The translations under genes were made by a program, and so were the position numbers. 64,000 nucleotides of DNA from Phoronis australis (Eukaryota; Phoronida; Phoronidae), in NCBI GenBank assembly GCA_002633005.1, contig NMRA01000086.1:929000-992999 (forward strand), read 5' to 3'. Below are positions 25,747 to 37,371 of the stretch, in pieces (the first letter of the stretch is position 1; every line of letters starts with the position of its first letter). The notes under the pieces were generated by a model. It saw nothing but the letters and a program-made list of their open reading frames with translations. It was not told where the DNA came from and did not search any database.

Positions 25747-26211
25747 AAATAACACCTAATTTATGAGCTCCATTACGACCACAAAAGAACACCTCGGAGC
25801 TCCACTCCGACCACAAAATAACGCCTCTGAGCTCCACTACGACCACATAATAACACCTCTGAGCTCTATTCCGACCACAAAATAACAACTATGAGCTCCA
25901 TTGTTACTACAAAATAACACCCATGAGCTACGTTCAAACAGTAAAATTACACCTACATGTATGACCTCCATTACGATCACAAAATAACACCCATGAGCTC
26001 CTCTCCGACCACAAAATATGACCTATGAGCTCAATTCCCACTACAAAATAACACTTATGAGCTCCATTTCGACCACAAAATAACACCTATGAACTCCACT
26101 CCGACCACAAAATGACACATATGAGCTCCACTCCGACAACAAAATAACACCTATAAGCTCTATCCCCGATCACAACACCTATATGAGCTGCACTCCGACT
26201 ACAAAATAACC
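25747..26211. repeat. 32-bp minisatellite, about 14 units
   Basis: Units follow GAGCTCCACTCCGACCAC then AAAATAACACCTAT, 32 bp, with scattered substitutions and a few indels. Starts near AATAACACCTAATTTATGAG and ends in CCGACTACAAAATAACC. No spacers and no coding frame. Confidence 0.9.
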
Positions 26212-26229
26212 ACACAAAAGAAGTGCTGA

Positions 26230-28007
26230 CATGGTTTATTTCATGATTCGATTTTTTGTGACACGTTGCAAAATTAAACCAAAACGTTTAACACTTGGCC
26301 AAGGATTGTTCCAAAGTATGCATGTTACTGAATTAACACTCAGTATAAAATTTTGTTTTATTTCTTGCTGGTTTTCGCCTAAGGTCGCCTTTGCGATACT
26401 CAAAATGTTTTGCTTTTATGATAAACTTGGCATCTATCAAACCCACTGAACCCAAGAAACATCAAACAGTGATATACAAATGAAGGAGGACATTCGGTCA
26501 TCATGTGTTGGATATGTCCGTGACCAGACACTCGCATTTGTATACTGACAACGAAGTGTGAAGTTTGTACAAGATCACAACGTGTTTATTCTACAGTACG
26601 TCAATAACTAACCACGCGAAGGAACTGATGCAGTTCTCGGCGACTGTGAATACGAGAATTCACTAGATTTCTAAACAAACAGAATTTGTTTTTATCATTT
26701 GCTCCATCGGATGTTGACATCTGTTTATTTATAAAACACAAACAAATTCCACATATTAAACGACGAGCAAAATCTGCAAATTCTGTGGAAAGACGTCTTG
26801 ATTCCCGCTAGCCCTTGAGTGTTAGTAAAACATACGTAGATTCAAGATTAATCCAGTAGTCATAAACATTATACAGCGAATGTTTCCCTGCTGTCTTTAT
26901 TCGCCCTTCTCAAAACTCTCCTGCGTTGAAGGAGTGTTTAAAATGGCATTGAAGAGAACGGACTGCTAATAAGAGGGATTAAAAACTTAAACTGTACTGT
27001 GACAAAGACGGTTGTACTTGTAACGCATGGATATGAAACATGGCCAAGGCACACGTTCGTTTGCATACGTGTTTGGGACACGTACATTCCTCTGAAAGTA
27101 CATGTATGTACACATTTAAACATTCACGCCGTCTGTGTAAACAAAAAAGAACTCATCTCCAAATAATCAAATTGATTTTAATGATTTTAAGATTAAAATC
27201 TCCTTCAATGGCTATTCCGTTTTTTCAGAAAATTTCAAACTTTCATTCACACATTTTTACTCTCTTTTGTTAGTATTTATGTGCACCAGTATTGTTGTCC
27301 GAGCGAATGTCTTTAAATGAATTCCACACACGCTTTTCACTGTGAGACTGGTTTCATCGATTCTTAATTTATTCGCTCTTTCGTTCTCGGTTATTTTATG
27401 GTTCACCACGGCGCATACGTCTGGAACTTTTGCGCAACTTTATTTCCAAACGGTGTCATGTTAAGTTCGGTCAATTTTCCCAACTAAACTCGACTGTGAG
27501 ACAATGTTTGAGGGCAACCTGGCCTGCGTTACTAGTAACCAAAGCAATCGCGAGTAAAGCTGGTGTGATTACATGCTTCGCTTTTAATGCATGTCGGTGT
27601 CGCGAGGACTAGCTTGATCTGGCATTTTCGCGAGTGTTTTGCGTCAACGGAACTCAGCCTTGACACGTTGGTCTTACGCTCCACACAAACTATTTATAAC
27701 TATTTATAAGAGATTTTTAAATCTCGCTTTACATCGAAAATTACAGTGAATGCGGGGGGATGGGGACAACGTCCGCGTAGTCCCTAAAATCTGTGTTTTT
27801 TATGGTCGAGTCCGTATAGGGTGGGCGGGGGGATGTGGAGGACTCTACCTGGGCTCATCCCTAAGTCCGAGTGTATCTGATAGCAAAACCTTTATTTTAC
27901 AAGACACATACAAAGAAAAGTGCATTACACCAGTTAAGCGAGTCAATATATCCTGATAGGAGATTAAATGCATAAACGATTAATTAAAATTATAAAAACA
28001 AAAAAAT
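26230..28007. other. No gene seen
   Basis: Spacer. A degenerate block at 27540-27690 (CGAGTAAAGCTGG, TTACGCTCCACAC) recurs loosely at 15500-15620, 43440-43610, 46980-47070 and 53720-53880. Confidence 0.5.
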
Positions 28008-28084
28008 ATGATAGTACAAGTTCTACATTCGGTAAATATACAAAGTAGAAAATATAAATATATCTTTTTCAGTGAGGCTTGGAA

Positions 28085-28230
28085 TATATTGCAAGCAGTT
28101 TATCCCGTTCAATCCGCCATCTTTTTGGTCACAACACGTGACCTAATGAATATAAGTCCGAAAAGATTTCTGAACCCGGCCGGGACTCGAACCCAGGACC
28201 TCCTAATAATACTCATTTCCAAACAAATCC
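28085..28230 (-). repeat. tRNA-like SINE fragment next to the LINE tail
   Basis: Reverse strand CCTGGGTTCGAGTCCCGGCC is a B box with T-arm. It is followed by a non-tRNA tail, and no A box is clear. The long open frame from 28008 runs through it by chance, fusing it to LINE sequence. Confidence 0.45.
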
Positions 28231-28234
28231 AATG

Positions 28235-28970
28235 CTACAATTATCACTCAATGGGGAAGTTATTCCCAATAAGTTCACGCACAAACACCTTGGCTTGGTA
28301 CTCGACCATAAGCTTACATTTGCTCCTCATTGTCGCGAACTCGTTCATCAAGTACAAAAAAATAATCAATCCAATTAGAATTGTCTCTCGTCATCTCAAA
28401 TCCATGCATCTTGAAACTCTGTTCAAGTCTTTTGTACTTCCACATCTAGATTACTGTGACATAATCTACCAGTCGGCAAACGCTGGCATACTTCTTCAAT
28501 TAGAAATACTACAATACCAAGCAGCTTTAACAGGAGCATACAAAGGATCCAACACAATCAAGGTTCTAAACAGTCTCAACTGGAGCAAACTAGCAACCCG
28601 TCGTAAACTCCACCTGTCCACGTACATGTATACATTCAAAGTCTTAACCAACATAAACAATTACTCAAACAAAATCCTCCTTGACTCCTACAAAAGACTT
28701 AACACGAGACCAGACACTCGAACAATAACCCAATACTTACAAAAAACATTCTGAAATTCCTCAATTGTACAACAAAATTAATTTTTTTCTATATGGATGT
28801 CAAGAACTCAATCCAAATGAAAATAAGGTTTTATTCGAAATACTATCTAAATTTCTTTATAATATTAAATCTCTTTGTGTTAGTGGATAGAATTGTATAC
28901 ATGTGTATGAAAATGATTTATTTACATTCGTAATCATATGTCATTTTATACCACAATATTAGCGTCAAAT
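28235..28970 (+). pseudogene. CR1/Jockey-like LINE tail, frameshifted, 5' part of a split copy
   Basis: Translation gives FTHKHLGLVLDHKLTFAPHC, then after a frameshift FVLPHLDYCDIIYQ, LQLEILQYQAALTGAYKGS, LNWSKLATRRKLHLS and LLDSYKRLNTRPDTR. This is the standard order of the region following the RT catalytic box in CR1/Jockey/L2-like LINEs. From 28755 the sequence is the 3' UTR and matches, inverted, the copy at 58045-58960. About 330 bp encoding a Cys-rich C-terminus in that sister copy is absent here. The element is interrupted at about 28946 by a SINE and resumes at 29452. It is dead through frameshift, truncation and insertion. Confidence 0.8.
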
Positions 28971-29450
28971 GGCAGATAAAACCGTGTAATAACCCATAAA
29001 GTTATCTCACTAGTGAGATAACGATTTGGCGGGAAACCGAGGACGGAGTCGAACCCGGGACCTTGGTAGTGCTGATCGCCGACTTTAACCACTACACCAC
29101 GCAGCGACTGACGTCATCAAGAGTGAAAATAGAATACTTAAATGAGCACGCGCAATAATCGCACGTTCAACAAACCGCATTGTACTGTACTTATACGCTA
29201 CGAAAAATAAGACACATAATTTCCATAAAAATGATATCTTAATTCAGTGAAATTTTTCTCTCATGTCCTCTTACTTGTAAATCATCGATCTCCAGTTTGA
29301 ATGCGGGTATCGTGTCGTCAGGATCTTTGGCTTGAGAATTATATTCAGTTACCAGTGGTAACCTACTTTAGCAGACGATAATTTCCCGGTCGAAGCTTAG
29401 CGTGTAAAAAACGTGTTTTAAGCTATAATAGTTGCTTAACCTTAATTTAG
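28946..29450 (-). mobile_element. tRNA-derived SINE, copy 1 (inserted in a LINE)
   Basis: On the minus strand an RNA polymerase III promoter is visible: A box GTGGTGTAGTGGTTAAAG (29088-29103 region) and B box GGGTTCGACTCC (29049-29062 region). The head is tRNA-like, and the tail runs to TTATACCACAATATTAGC at 28946-28963. A TGACGTCA palindrome lies just 5' of the tRNA head (29109-29116). A perfect 22-bp palindrome centred on ACTAGT lies at 29001-29022. About 500 bp long in total. The N at 29451 falls exactly at its other end. Confidence 0.85.
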
Positions 29451-29451
29451 N

Positions 29452-29615
29452 TTAATATTAACATCAGTTTTTTATTTTATGTATTTTTGTATAATAACTG
29501 TATATAGATTTCTTTGTCTATTTTTTAACCAAGTTATAATGCCTCTTGACGCTTTCTGGGTTATGTATATTATTGTATTGAAGATTTCGTAATAAACATT
29601 AAAAAAAACAAGACG
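29452..29615 (+). pseudogene. LINE 3' UTR, continuation after the SINE insertion
   Basis: The segment matches the inverted sister copy (58045-58195), including the shared phrases for ATGCCTCT and GTATTGAAGATTTCG and the terminal TAATAAACA followed by A-rich sequence. In the sister copy the stretch corresponding to 28945 and 29452 is contiguous, so the intervening 0.5 kb is an insertion. Confidence 0.75.
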
Positions 29616-32600
29616 AGACGTTAACGGTCTCGAAATAGGTATGCCATTCTGTAAGTTGTTAGGTATCTTGGGGACCTGTTGCACACTTGTTCTCTGGAGG
29701 GTCGAAAAATATTCCTACGCACGGAAGCTGCCAGCCGACAACACTGTCGTGCATGCAATAATTTCCATCAATAACATTGCTAAAGCTCAAAGTGAATGGA
29801 CCACCAGGCCGATGGCAACATTATACACTTTACTATTGACAAAATTAAAATGTTCCAGCTCAGATGTGTTTGTTACATTAATTATAGACACATGCAAGCG
29901 TCCGGCGTGTCCATAATGATGGCAGGTCGTCTTGGGACATTTTACATACTAGGCAGGAGAAAAGCAACCTCATTCTATTTTGAGGATAAAATTGACGATC
30001 AAGAATTTATAAACCCCATCTTTATAACAAATACTCATTGATTCCCTTAATAATACATCTCAGTAGAAGTTGTGAAACGTCGAGTACTTTTAACAAAGAT
30101 GGAATTTTGTAAAATATCGATCGTCAATTTTATCCTGACGCATGGCCAAAAACGAACATCATTCTATTTTGAAGATGATTTACGAGAAAAGCCAATGAGC
30201 AGAACCGATGAAAAGTTTCTATAAATCACACCACAACTCGATGAAACTTAAATGCTTTTGAACAAAATAAGCAGGAGTGTAAAAGTCTCTATTTGAAATA
30301 TAAAAAAAGAAAAAATACTTGGAGAAAACTGTTTGAATAACTCTCGCTCCTGGTGTGTGAAGATGAATGAAGTGGTAACAGGTCTACAGCCTAATTAGAA
30401 ACGTGTTGGACTAGCCATCATTGCATAAAACAAACAATGAACAACAACAGCAAAGGTAGAAACAGTGGGACATTACATCTGCCGTGAAGAAATAAAATGA
30501 TTTTCACAAAAAAAATAAAAGTCAAATATATCACCATACTTTCAACTGAAAAACAATGATGATGTAGACAAGTTATGTAATGACATGACACATTTAACAG
30601 GCGCCTTACGTATAAATGAGACGCAAATTAACAAACGTCAGAGTACTTTTACATTTCGCAAGAAACAAGAAATATACATTGCTAAAGAGAAAATTATGTT
30701 AGTGTGCTAGATTCAGACTACCGTTCAACATTCGTCGTTAAGTAGAACACGATCATACATTTATACGTTAAGTCTCATTTCTATCGAGCGTCGACATAGT
30801 GATAACGATAATAACCACAAAAGCTGATACATTTGTGCATGTACTTTGACTACATGTATACTTTGATTTTACACATGAACACTAATAATCAAGTGCACAA
30901 TGACCAGTCGTACAATAACGACTTAAAAATATATAACGATACTTTCCAATAATGTCCTAAAGTTTTGTTTTCAAAGCTTGTTTTCATATGTTTATTCATA
31001 TCAGAGTAACATGGCAATCAAATTGTGATTTTCTTAAACTCATTTATTCGTACATTTGAAAACCATCCAGTGTTTTACCTTAAAAATGCATGGAATACGA
31101 AATTTTGTAAAACAAGATCGTGCTGAATCTACTTCTTGAGGATGCTAACGTGAGAGTTATTCACTTTGAATATTGCAATAATTTGTAGAATAATCGTCAG
31201 TATCACTATTTTTGAAACATAGACGAAGAAAGTCGGACTGGCTGGTGCTTGAAATCGCCATTTTGTTAACTTCAAATGTCAAAAGTCACATTTTCTGTAT
31301 GAGGGAAATGTGCTAAGCACCAAATAAGGAGACGTGCTTTGCCTTGTGGGAGAAAAATCGACTAAATGAAGACCAACAAACAGATCGTTTATTTAACTTT
31401 GAAAATATAGGAAAAATTCTTTGTTATCAACAGAAATTTAAAATCTTTACAAACGAGTATTAAAAATACTTAGTGGACACTTGAATTCTGTTTCAGAGGC
31501 AGAGAAACCCTTTGAATAATGCAATTTTTTCTGTTTTTCATGTTCAATGCCACTTCAACCACGGAACTAAAGATCCATAGGTTCCCATCTGTCATTGAAT
31601 TTTTTTAAATTCAGTTTTTGTAAAATACATGTTTTCAACACTGTAATACTCGGAAATTTCAGTATTCAAGTGAGTTAGTAAAAGGTTTAAAATATAAGAT
31701 CCAGAACGTTACCCAAAAAGAACGTGTACAGATATAGTATAAAATGGTACGCTCCCTTCGTGATTGACCAATTGAACCTTTGGCGACTTAGAAGACACGC
31801 GTAATATAGCCAGACAATTACAGTTGATTTATATCCCTGGGTTCTGTTTTACGCAACTGTCTACGATCCTAAATAAAAAGCATTACCACTCGGTAAACAG
31901 CTAGGCGTATTCGGACTCGTTTCAGTTTTGTATTGAACAAAAAATCAACTGAACACCACTCATCCAATAGTTCGGTAAGTACTTAAAACCACCTCCCAGT
32001 TTGTTTGAAATTGGGGATTTTCTGCAGTTGGTCCAACAAACAGCTATAAATGTATTTCCAAGGCTTATACCTACAAAGATATGGAAAAAAAACCCTGGGA
32101 ATATTGGGAAGATCAACCGAAAGTGAGTTATCCTTGAATTCGCTAAATTATGTCCACAGTTGTTTTCCAAAACACATTAATTCGTCGAAACGGGTGGAAA
32201 GAAACCAAACGTTTTTGGAAAGTTTCGTATTTCACAAGCGTTATATACTAAAACCTACACCACATAAACATTATTTAAACGCATGATCTCGTCCGTTATG
32301 GGTGATATCTCAGAACAAAGTAACATACATGGTACTTAAAGATCCAAACTGCGACACTACACATAAGGCAGATTTGTTGCAGCAAGCACATGTCGTCTCG
32401 TTTACATGTATATCTTCAAGGGGTACATGTAGGTATCTATCTTTACAGGCAGTTGACTAACCCGTTTTACTATACACAAAACAACATGACAACTAATGAG
32501 CAATTTATTTGACTTACCCAAGTCGATGGTAGATGGTTCGAGTGATTTATGCTCGTGCAAATGATTTTCCGGTTCGCACGCATGATTTAATGATCAATGT

Positions 32601-32895
32601 GAGCGACTCGATGTTTGTACCTATAATTGCTTATTGCTGTTAGTGATTGTGATTCCAAGAAACTTTTTATTGGGCTCATACGTATGTGCGGGTGTATGCG
32701 TGTGCGTGTGCGTGTGCATGCGTACATAGGTTTACTATGGATTTGCTTAGTATGACGTCATTTTGACGCCTTGAATATCGTCAAATAAAATTAAAGTTCC
32801 AATATTAAAACAATCATAATAGCTAGGACACATTCTGCGCAGTGCTTTAAATTACCAAGGACAGTGAAAATCACTGCGCCAGTGGACCTGGCGTG
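29616..32895. other. No gene seen
   Basis: Long AT-rich spacer. AGGATAAAATTGACGATC (29984) and its exact complement (30119) form an 18-bp inverted repeat. No frame shows a domain. Confidence 0.55.
32680..32730. repeat. GTGTGC simple repeat
   Basis: Alternating purine/pyrimidine GTGTGCGTGTGC tract about 30 bp long. Confidence 0.7.
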
Positions 32896-33029
32896 TGTTC
32901 AGTAGACGCTAGGACCTACGCTAGGACCTAGCTAAAACCTAGTCAAAGTCATGTGTTCTTATTTACAATGCACGGCAATATCTCACGTAATCTCGCGAAG
33001 TCTTGATTTTTAGCGAGGTCCTAGCGTTT
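32896..33029. mobile_element. Second copy of the minisatellite TIR element (2 units)
   Basis: TGTTCAGTAGACGCTAGGACC with only two 12-bp units, same interior, right end truncated after AGGTCCTAGCGTT and replaced by a T run. Confidence 0.7.
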
Positions 33030-33279
33030 TTTTTAGGTTTAATATTACAACTTCAAAGACTATTTATTAGAAACTTACTTGAATATTTGTTACGAAAGCT
33101 GCTTGCAATTTACAATTGTTCAGTTTAAAATAAAGCTATTAACAAAAAGTAACTGAGTTTACTTTACATTATGCAAGCGGGTTTTTACAAAGTTGCGTCG
33201 TGTGGTCGAAGGTGTGGGACACGTTGAGATTTTCGGCCAAAAAGTTCGTTTTTACGATTCGTGTGAGAACTCAAATCCA

Positions 33280-33407
33280 ACACTCATCTCACTTTTATGA
33301 CATGGGTAAAACCTCTTGGAAATTTCGTCAAAATCCCTCGGCCAGCCTCGGGATTTTGAGGAAATTTCCAAGAGGTTTTACCCATGTCATAAACCTGAGA
33401 CGAGTGT
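33280..33407. mobile_element. 128-bp near-perfect hairpin
   Basis: Arms of about 60 bp: ACACTCATCTCAC, TTATGACATGGGTAAAACC, TCTTGGAAATTTC, CAAAATCCC, each mirrored in the second half, with a loop of about 4 bp. The inner 47 bp have only two or three mismatches. It could be a young MITE or a hairpin RNA source. Confidence 0.8.
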
Positions 33408-33419
33408 AAGATTCTCTAT

Positions 33420-35207
33420 ATCTTTCAGAAGTCCGTGATTTCTAAAACACTGAGGTGTTTTTCTTTCACAAAATGTTCTGGATATACCTGACCGAGTTTC
33501 CCTTACAAGGGGGCTGGTAGGGGGGGGGGGGGNTCCAGAGGGCGGGTATGTGTAGAGCAGTATATCTTGAGGTAGGTGTTGGAATTCTGAACATAATCCT
33601 TAGATTGGGGGAGTAGCAGCTGAACTTGAAGAACGAGCATAAGCGCCCCCTTTGATTGTAAAGGGGGGATTCATCAGCTCATTAATAAACCGACGGACCT
33701 GTAAGAACGGTACCCGTTATAGGATGATACAACTGAAATAGTCCTACCCGTTACAATATGTGCAGTACTGTTTATTGATACAAAATAGTCTTTCAAGTCA
33801 ATCATTAAAACAATTAATTCACGATCAGAGTCAATGCAAACATTTTGTTGTTTGGTCAGTAACCAAGATAAGCGCCGAACATGTTTTTAATATTGATGGC
33901 ATTTGCTTAACCGTTGAAGCAGTCTCAACGAACGATCGGAATTTTTCTTCATCATTCAGGATATTTACGCAAAAAGAGTCCATGGCAAATACAACACAGG
34001 GTCTTCTTGCTAACTGCTTATACAAACAACGTTAAACACTCGCACAGTTCTTAGTTCACCTTTATAAGTGTGCTTGTTAAAAAAGCTACTTAAAAGCTAT
34101 CGACTTTCCTGATTGTTTGAAACTTCCCATAGACGTAACATCCATTAGGAAGTACATGTATTTAATGTTACCGTAGAGCACAGAGTGTACATTAAGGCAA
34201 AACGTGTTCGTTATTATTTTAACACCTGCATAACAAGAACAAAGATTTTTTCTTGTGAGACATCGGCAGGTTTAAGCAGGAAAGTGTTCTGTAGACCAAG
34301 TTTCTTGTGAGAAAAGCAAGAACTCGCTAAATCACGCAAGTGGAAGGCAAGTGTTTCGCAAGTAATGTAAGTTTGGGAGCTTGTCAGTTTAGCTTAGCAA
34401 ACTGGTGGCCATTGAAGTGATTAGTTGGCGAGGTTCGAATGACGAATTGTGAAATTGAATTCGCTCAGGTTTCCATTCCATATTATTGCAGACTTTTGGC
34501 CGCAAGGGCACGCTAATGTTTTCTCACCTCTTTTGGCTCCTTCAGTTCTAACTGGACAATGCATTTCTTAAATGTCGTATATATAGATTACATCGTGTGA
34601 TTTTCTACGTTATACTCTGTGAGTATTACTTTTAGAATATCCCCACCTTGAACTTCACATTTGATGTAAAATACATGTTGCTTTTTACTGTGATTGGAGT
34701 GCAATACAGTTCGCGGGGCAACGTAAACTGTTAGTATTCCTATACGGACACCTTTTCATATCTCTGTCCAGGCGAGACAGTCTAGGTTCAATTCGATGCC
34801 ACCCACCCGTTTTCATGCAACTCAGGATGCCATTGCAGTACCTCATCCTATTTCAGACGACCCTTGTTCTCTAAATGGCTACCACCGATCAGATGCTTCC
34901 ATGCTTTAAACCGAAATTATAGCCACTTTGCCGAACTAAACTCCGTCCATCTGAGTGCATGTGGAAGTATCTCGTTCTACCCGTTTGTTGTGCCACGTAC
35001 TCGACAATCGGCTCACAAGAATTACTGCCACTGTGTATCTTTATGAACAACATTCTTGTTGATAATTTCCGTCAATAAACGGTTAGGCTTCGTGAGATTC
35101 ACGAATATCAACGCAGACAATTATCGTTTACGTAAGGCTGAGTTGTACCATTCAGTTCACATACGTGCTTGCTGCCGAGGCTACAGGTAAATATATGAGC
35201 CTTTAAT
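33420..35207. other. No gene seen
   Basis: Spacer with a G run ending at an N (33533). Confidence 0.55.
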
Positions 35208-35452
35208 GTGGGGGGCTCGAATCTCTAATAAAGTGGACCTTTCGCTAACAAAAAAGCTGGAGGACTAAAAAAAAGAACAAAGTACCACCTTCAGGTCTGT
35301 GAAGTGTGCGTGTGCGCTTTATTAGTGGACTTTTGTCTCGTTTTCTCGGACTTTTTGTTTCTCTGAGGTGGACATTTTTACCCACTTCGCCAAATGGGGG
35401 GACTCCTTCAAGCCCTCAGGAGTCCCCCCCAGCCCCCCTGGGTGCGCGTATG
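35208..35452 (+). mobile_element. Short TIR element, copy 3 (left end lost)
   Basis: Begins at GTGGGGGGCTCGAATCTC without the outer GCGCGCACCCAG, and continues with GTGGACCTTTCGC, GTGGACTTTTGTCTCG, TTTCTCTGAGGTGGACATTT, ending CCCCTGGGTGCGCGTATG. Same interior as copies 2 and 5. Confidence 0.7.
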
Positions 35453-35459
35453 TGAACAC

Positions 35460-36896
35460 ATTTTGGCGTATGAGATTTCTTGTACCTTGTGATTCAAACA
35501 CTGGTACAGCGTACATGTAGGTTGGGTTATGTAGCATAATTCACCAGTGAATGAAGGACTAGCTACTCTATTTTTTGCTACTTTGGCGATTGTGTCAATT
35601 ACCTGTATAGAAACCTCTTCAATTGTGTTATCAACAGTCACGACTAATTTGCTTTCTCTTCACGCTGCGTATGAAGAATTAGTTTCGATTGTAGATGAAT
35701 TTCTTCTTGAAGTTTTAGACAATGTCAAATTGATTCATTACTGCAGTTCCGATTTGCAGACTATCCTTAGAGGACGGTCGCATGCAGTTGTTTTAGCGCG
35801 TGCGCAACTGCGTTCATGTCACGTGACTGGAACAGTGAAATAAAAGTGACTGATTTCAACATTTTCACATCAGCGCACGCATACTTGATTAGGAGCGATG
35901 CCAATGTCCTTACATCTACAGGAAACAAAATATATTTAAGTTTACGTATATCTTGGGCTTCGACTGTTGTCAAAAGGAAGTTAGACGAGGTAAGTTTTGT
36001 AATGCTATAATTACGCTGTGCTTAGCGTGTTTCTTGTTTTGTCTAACGCGCTAGAGCCTAATGTCATAAACATGCGGCATTTAACATTCATTCAAGTTGA
36101 TTCCACTGAACAGTAACCATAGTGAACTCTAAGCATTTGTTTCACCTCAGAACAAAAGACTTACAAGTTTTATCAGTGCTCCCAAGAGAAGATAATGATT
36201 TCCTTACATTGAAGCAATGATATCGTTTTGACCTTTGGTTACATGATCCTATTCATTAGCACTGTATCTGACATGCAGCAATTGTCGACATTTTAAGGAG
36301 CCTATTTTGTTGCAAACGATGTGTTATAAATACATTTATATTTAGTTCACGACCGATGTCAGCTATCATTAGAGATTCCTTTACACTGATGACTGACTAA
36401 AGTCAAGTTTATTGCTGAACGATTGCCAGCATCTACTGTTTGATTGGGCTCAATATCATCCAGAATCTTTAATCAAAAATCAATTAATGTTTGTCGCGAG
36501 GGTAATTCTGCATTCCCACTGTAGTTGTCTGTGAACGTTAAGTTCCCTGTAACAAGTAATCCTGTTTCATAAAACGGTTGAATGAATTGCACACATTTTC
36601 CATTGAATGACTGTGATTATGCTCGATGTCGTTGACAGAGTGCAACGTGGGATTTGGATGGAGATATTCTGTATTTTATGCAACCGTGTTTAAGCGCACA
36701 AGGGTTTGATAGTCAACTGACATGATCACAAACTAAAAGTTATGCTAATCAACTGCTAGGACACGTCATTTATATTATTCCTGGATAGTAGATAAGCATG
36801 CCTCAAACGCAGCAAATTCACGTGAGTTCCCGTACTATTTGAAATAAAAGGAAGCACAGAAAATGTTAATAAAAACCGACGAATTTAAGCCGGCTT
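35460..36896. other. No gene recognised
   Basis: A 98-codon frame at 35547-35843 (plus) begins with a hydrophobic stretch (LATLFFATLAIVSITCIETS) but matches nothing I know. The rest is spacer. Confidence 0.45.
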
Positions 36897-36932
36897 GACA
36901 TGTTTCGATGTTTATTAAAACACCATCGTCAG
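36897..36932 (-). ncRNA. Hammerhead-ribozyme-like motif downstream of a Penelope-like remnant
   Basis: On the minus strand the order is CTGACGA, a stem (GGTGTTT paired to AAACATC around a short loop), GAAA, then CATG and a TC cleavage-type step. That is the order of a type I hammerhead core (CUGANGA, helix II, GAAA, very short helix III, UH). Penelope-like elements are known to carry minimal hammerheads with such tiny helix III. One extra U precedes helix II, and helix I pairs for only about 3 bp, so activity is doubtful. Confidence 0.35.
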
Positions 36933-36960
36933 AAGAAAAAAAACAGTGGCCACCTTCATT

Positions 36961-37080
36961 GGCGGCGCACTATAGGGGGCTGGGGGGCTATAGCCCTCAC
37001 TTTTTTCAGTGCCACGCGGTGCACCACAAGGGGGCTAAGGGGGCTTTAGCCCCACTTTTTTCAGTGCTGCGCCGCCCATG
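36961..37080 (+). repeat. Tandem pair of an approximately 60-bp mini-element
   Basis: Two consecutive units of the form GGCGGCGCAC...GGGGGCT...GGCTATAGCC...CACTTTTTTCAGTG...GCGCCGCC. Complete units have complementary ends (GGCGGCGCA and TGCGCCGCC) and an internal GGCTATAGCC palindrome. Inserted between a Penelope-like remnant and its hammerhead-like motif. Confidence 0.65.
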
Positions 37081-37149
37081 ACCTTGCTAGGTCCAACAAC
37101 AAGTAACGATACACAGACACAGCCAGTAACGGGGGAGTAACACTGGACT

Positions 37150-37371
37150 AGATTAATAATGACAACCTGGGGTGTGCCAGTTGCCTATTGAGACTGAGCT
37201 TGTGCCCTCACGAATTTTCAGCTCCTTTGTTGTTGTATAACAATGACTGGAGCTCTGAAGATGAATATTAAAATGTGAACTTCTGTCAGAATTCAGATGT
37301 TCCCTGGTCTGGATTTTCAAATGGCGAACAGTATCGCCCGTATAACTGGAGACACCAGTAGGAAATGACAC
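37150..37371 (-). pseudogene. Penelope-like element, second GIY-YIG remnant
   Basis: Minus-strand translation includes SYTGDTVRHLKIQTREHLNS, HFNIHLQSSSHC and KELKIREGTSSVSIGNWHTPG. This follows the second half of a GIY-YIG endonuclease: Y(T/I)G(E/D)T, RxL, Arg and EHL, a S-HF-HL block, and a final E...I..W.PG/LN. The first half (the GIY strand) is missing, so it is a fragment. Downstream on the same strand come a pair of tiny repeats (36961-37080) and a hammerhead-like motif (36897-36932). Confidence 0.6.

Noticed and set aside
25747-26211. CRISPR-like array
   Set aside because: Units are directly adjacent with no unique spacers, and the context is eukaryotic; a minisatellite explains it.
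28008-28754. Intact 248-codon gene
   Set aside because: The frame runs through a tRNA-like SINE fragment and then a frameshifted LINE tail; only its second half is protein-like, and that is LINE-derived.
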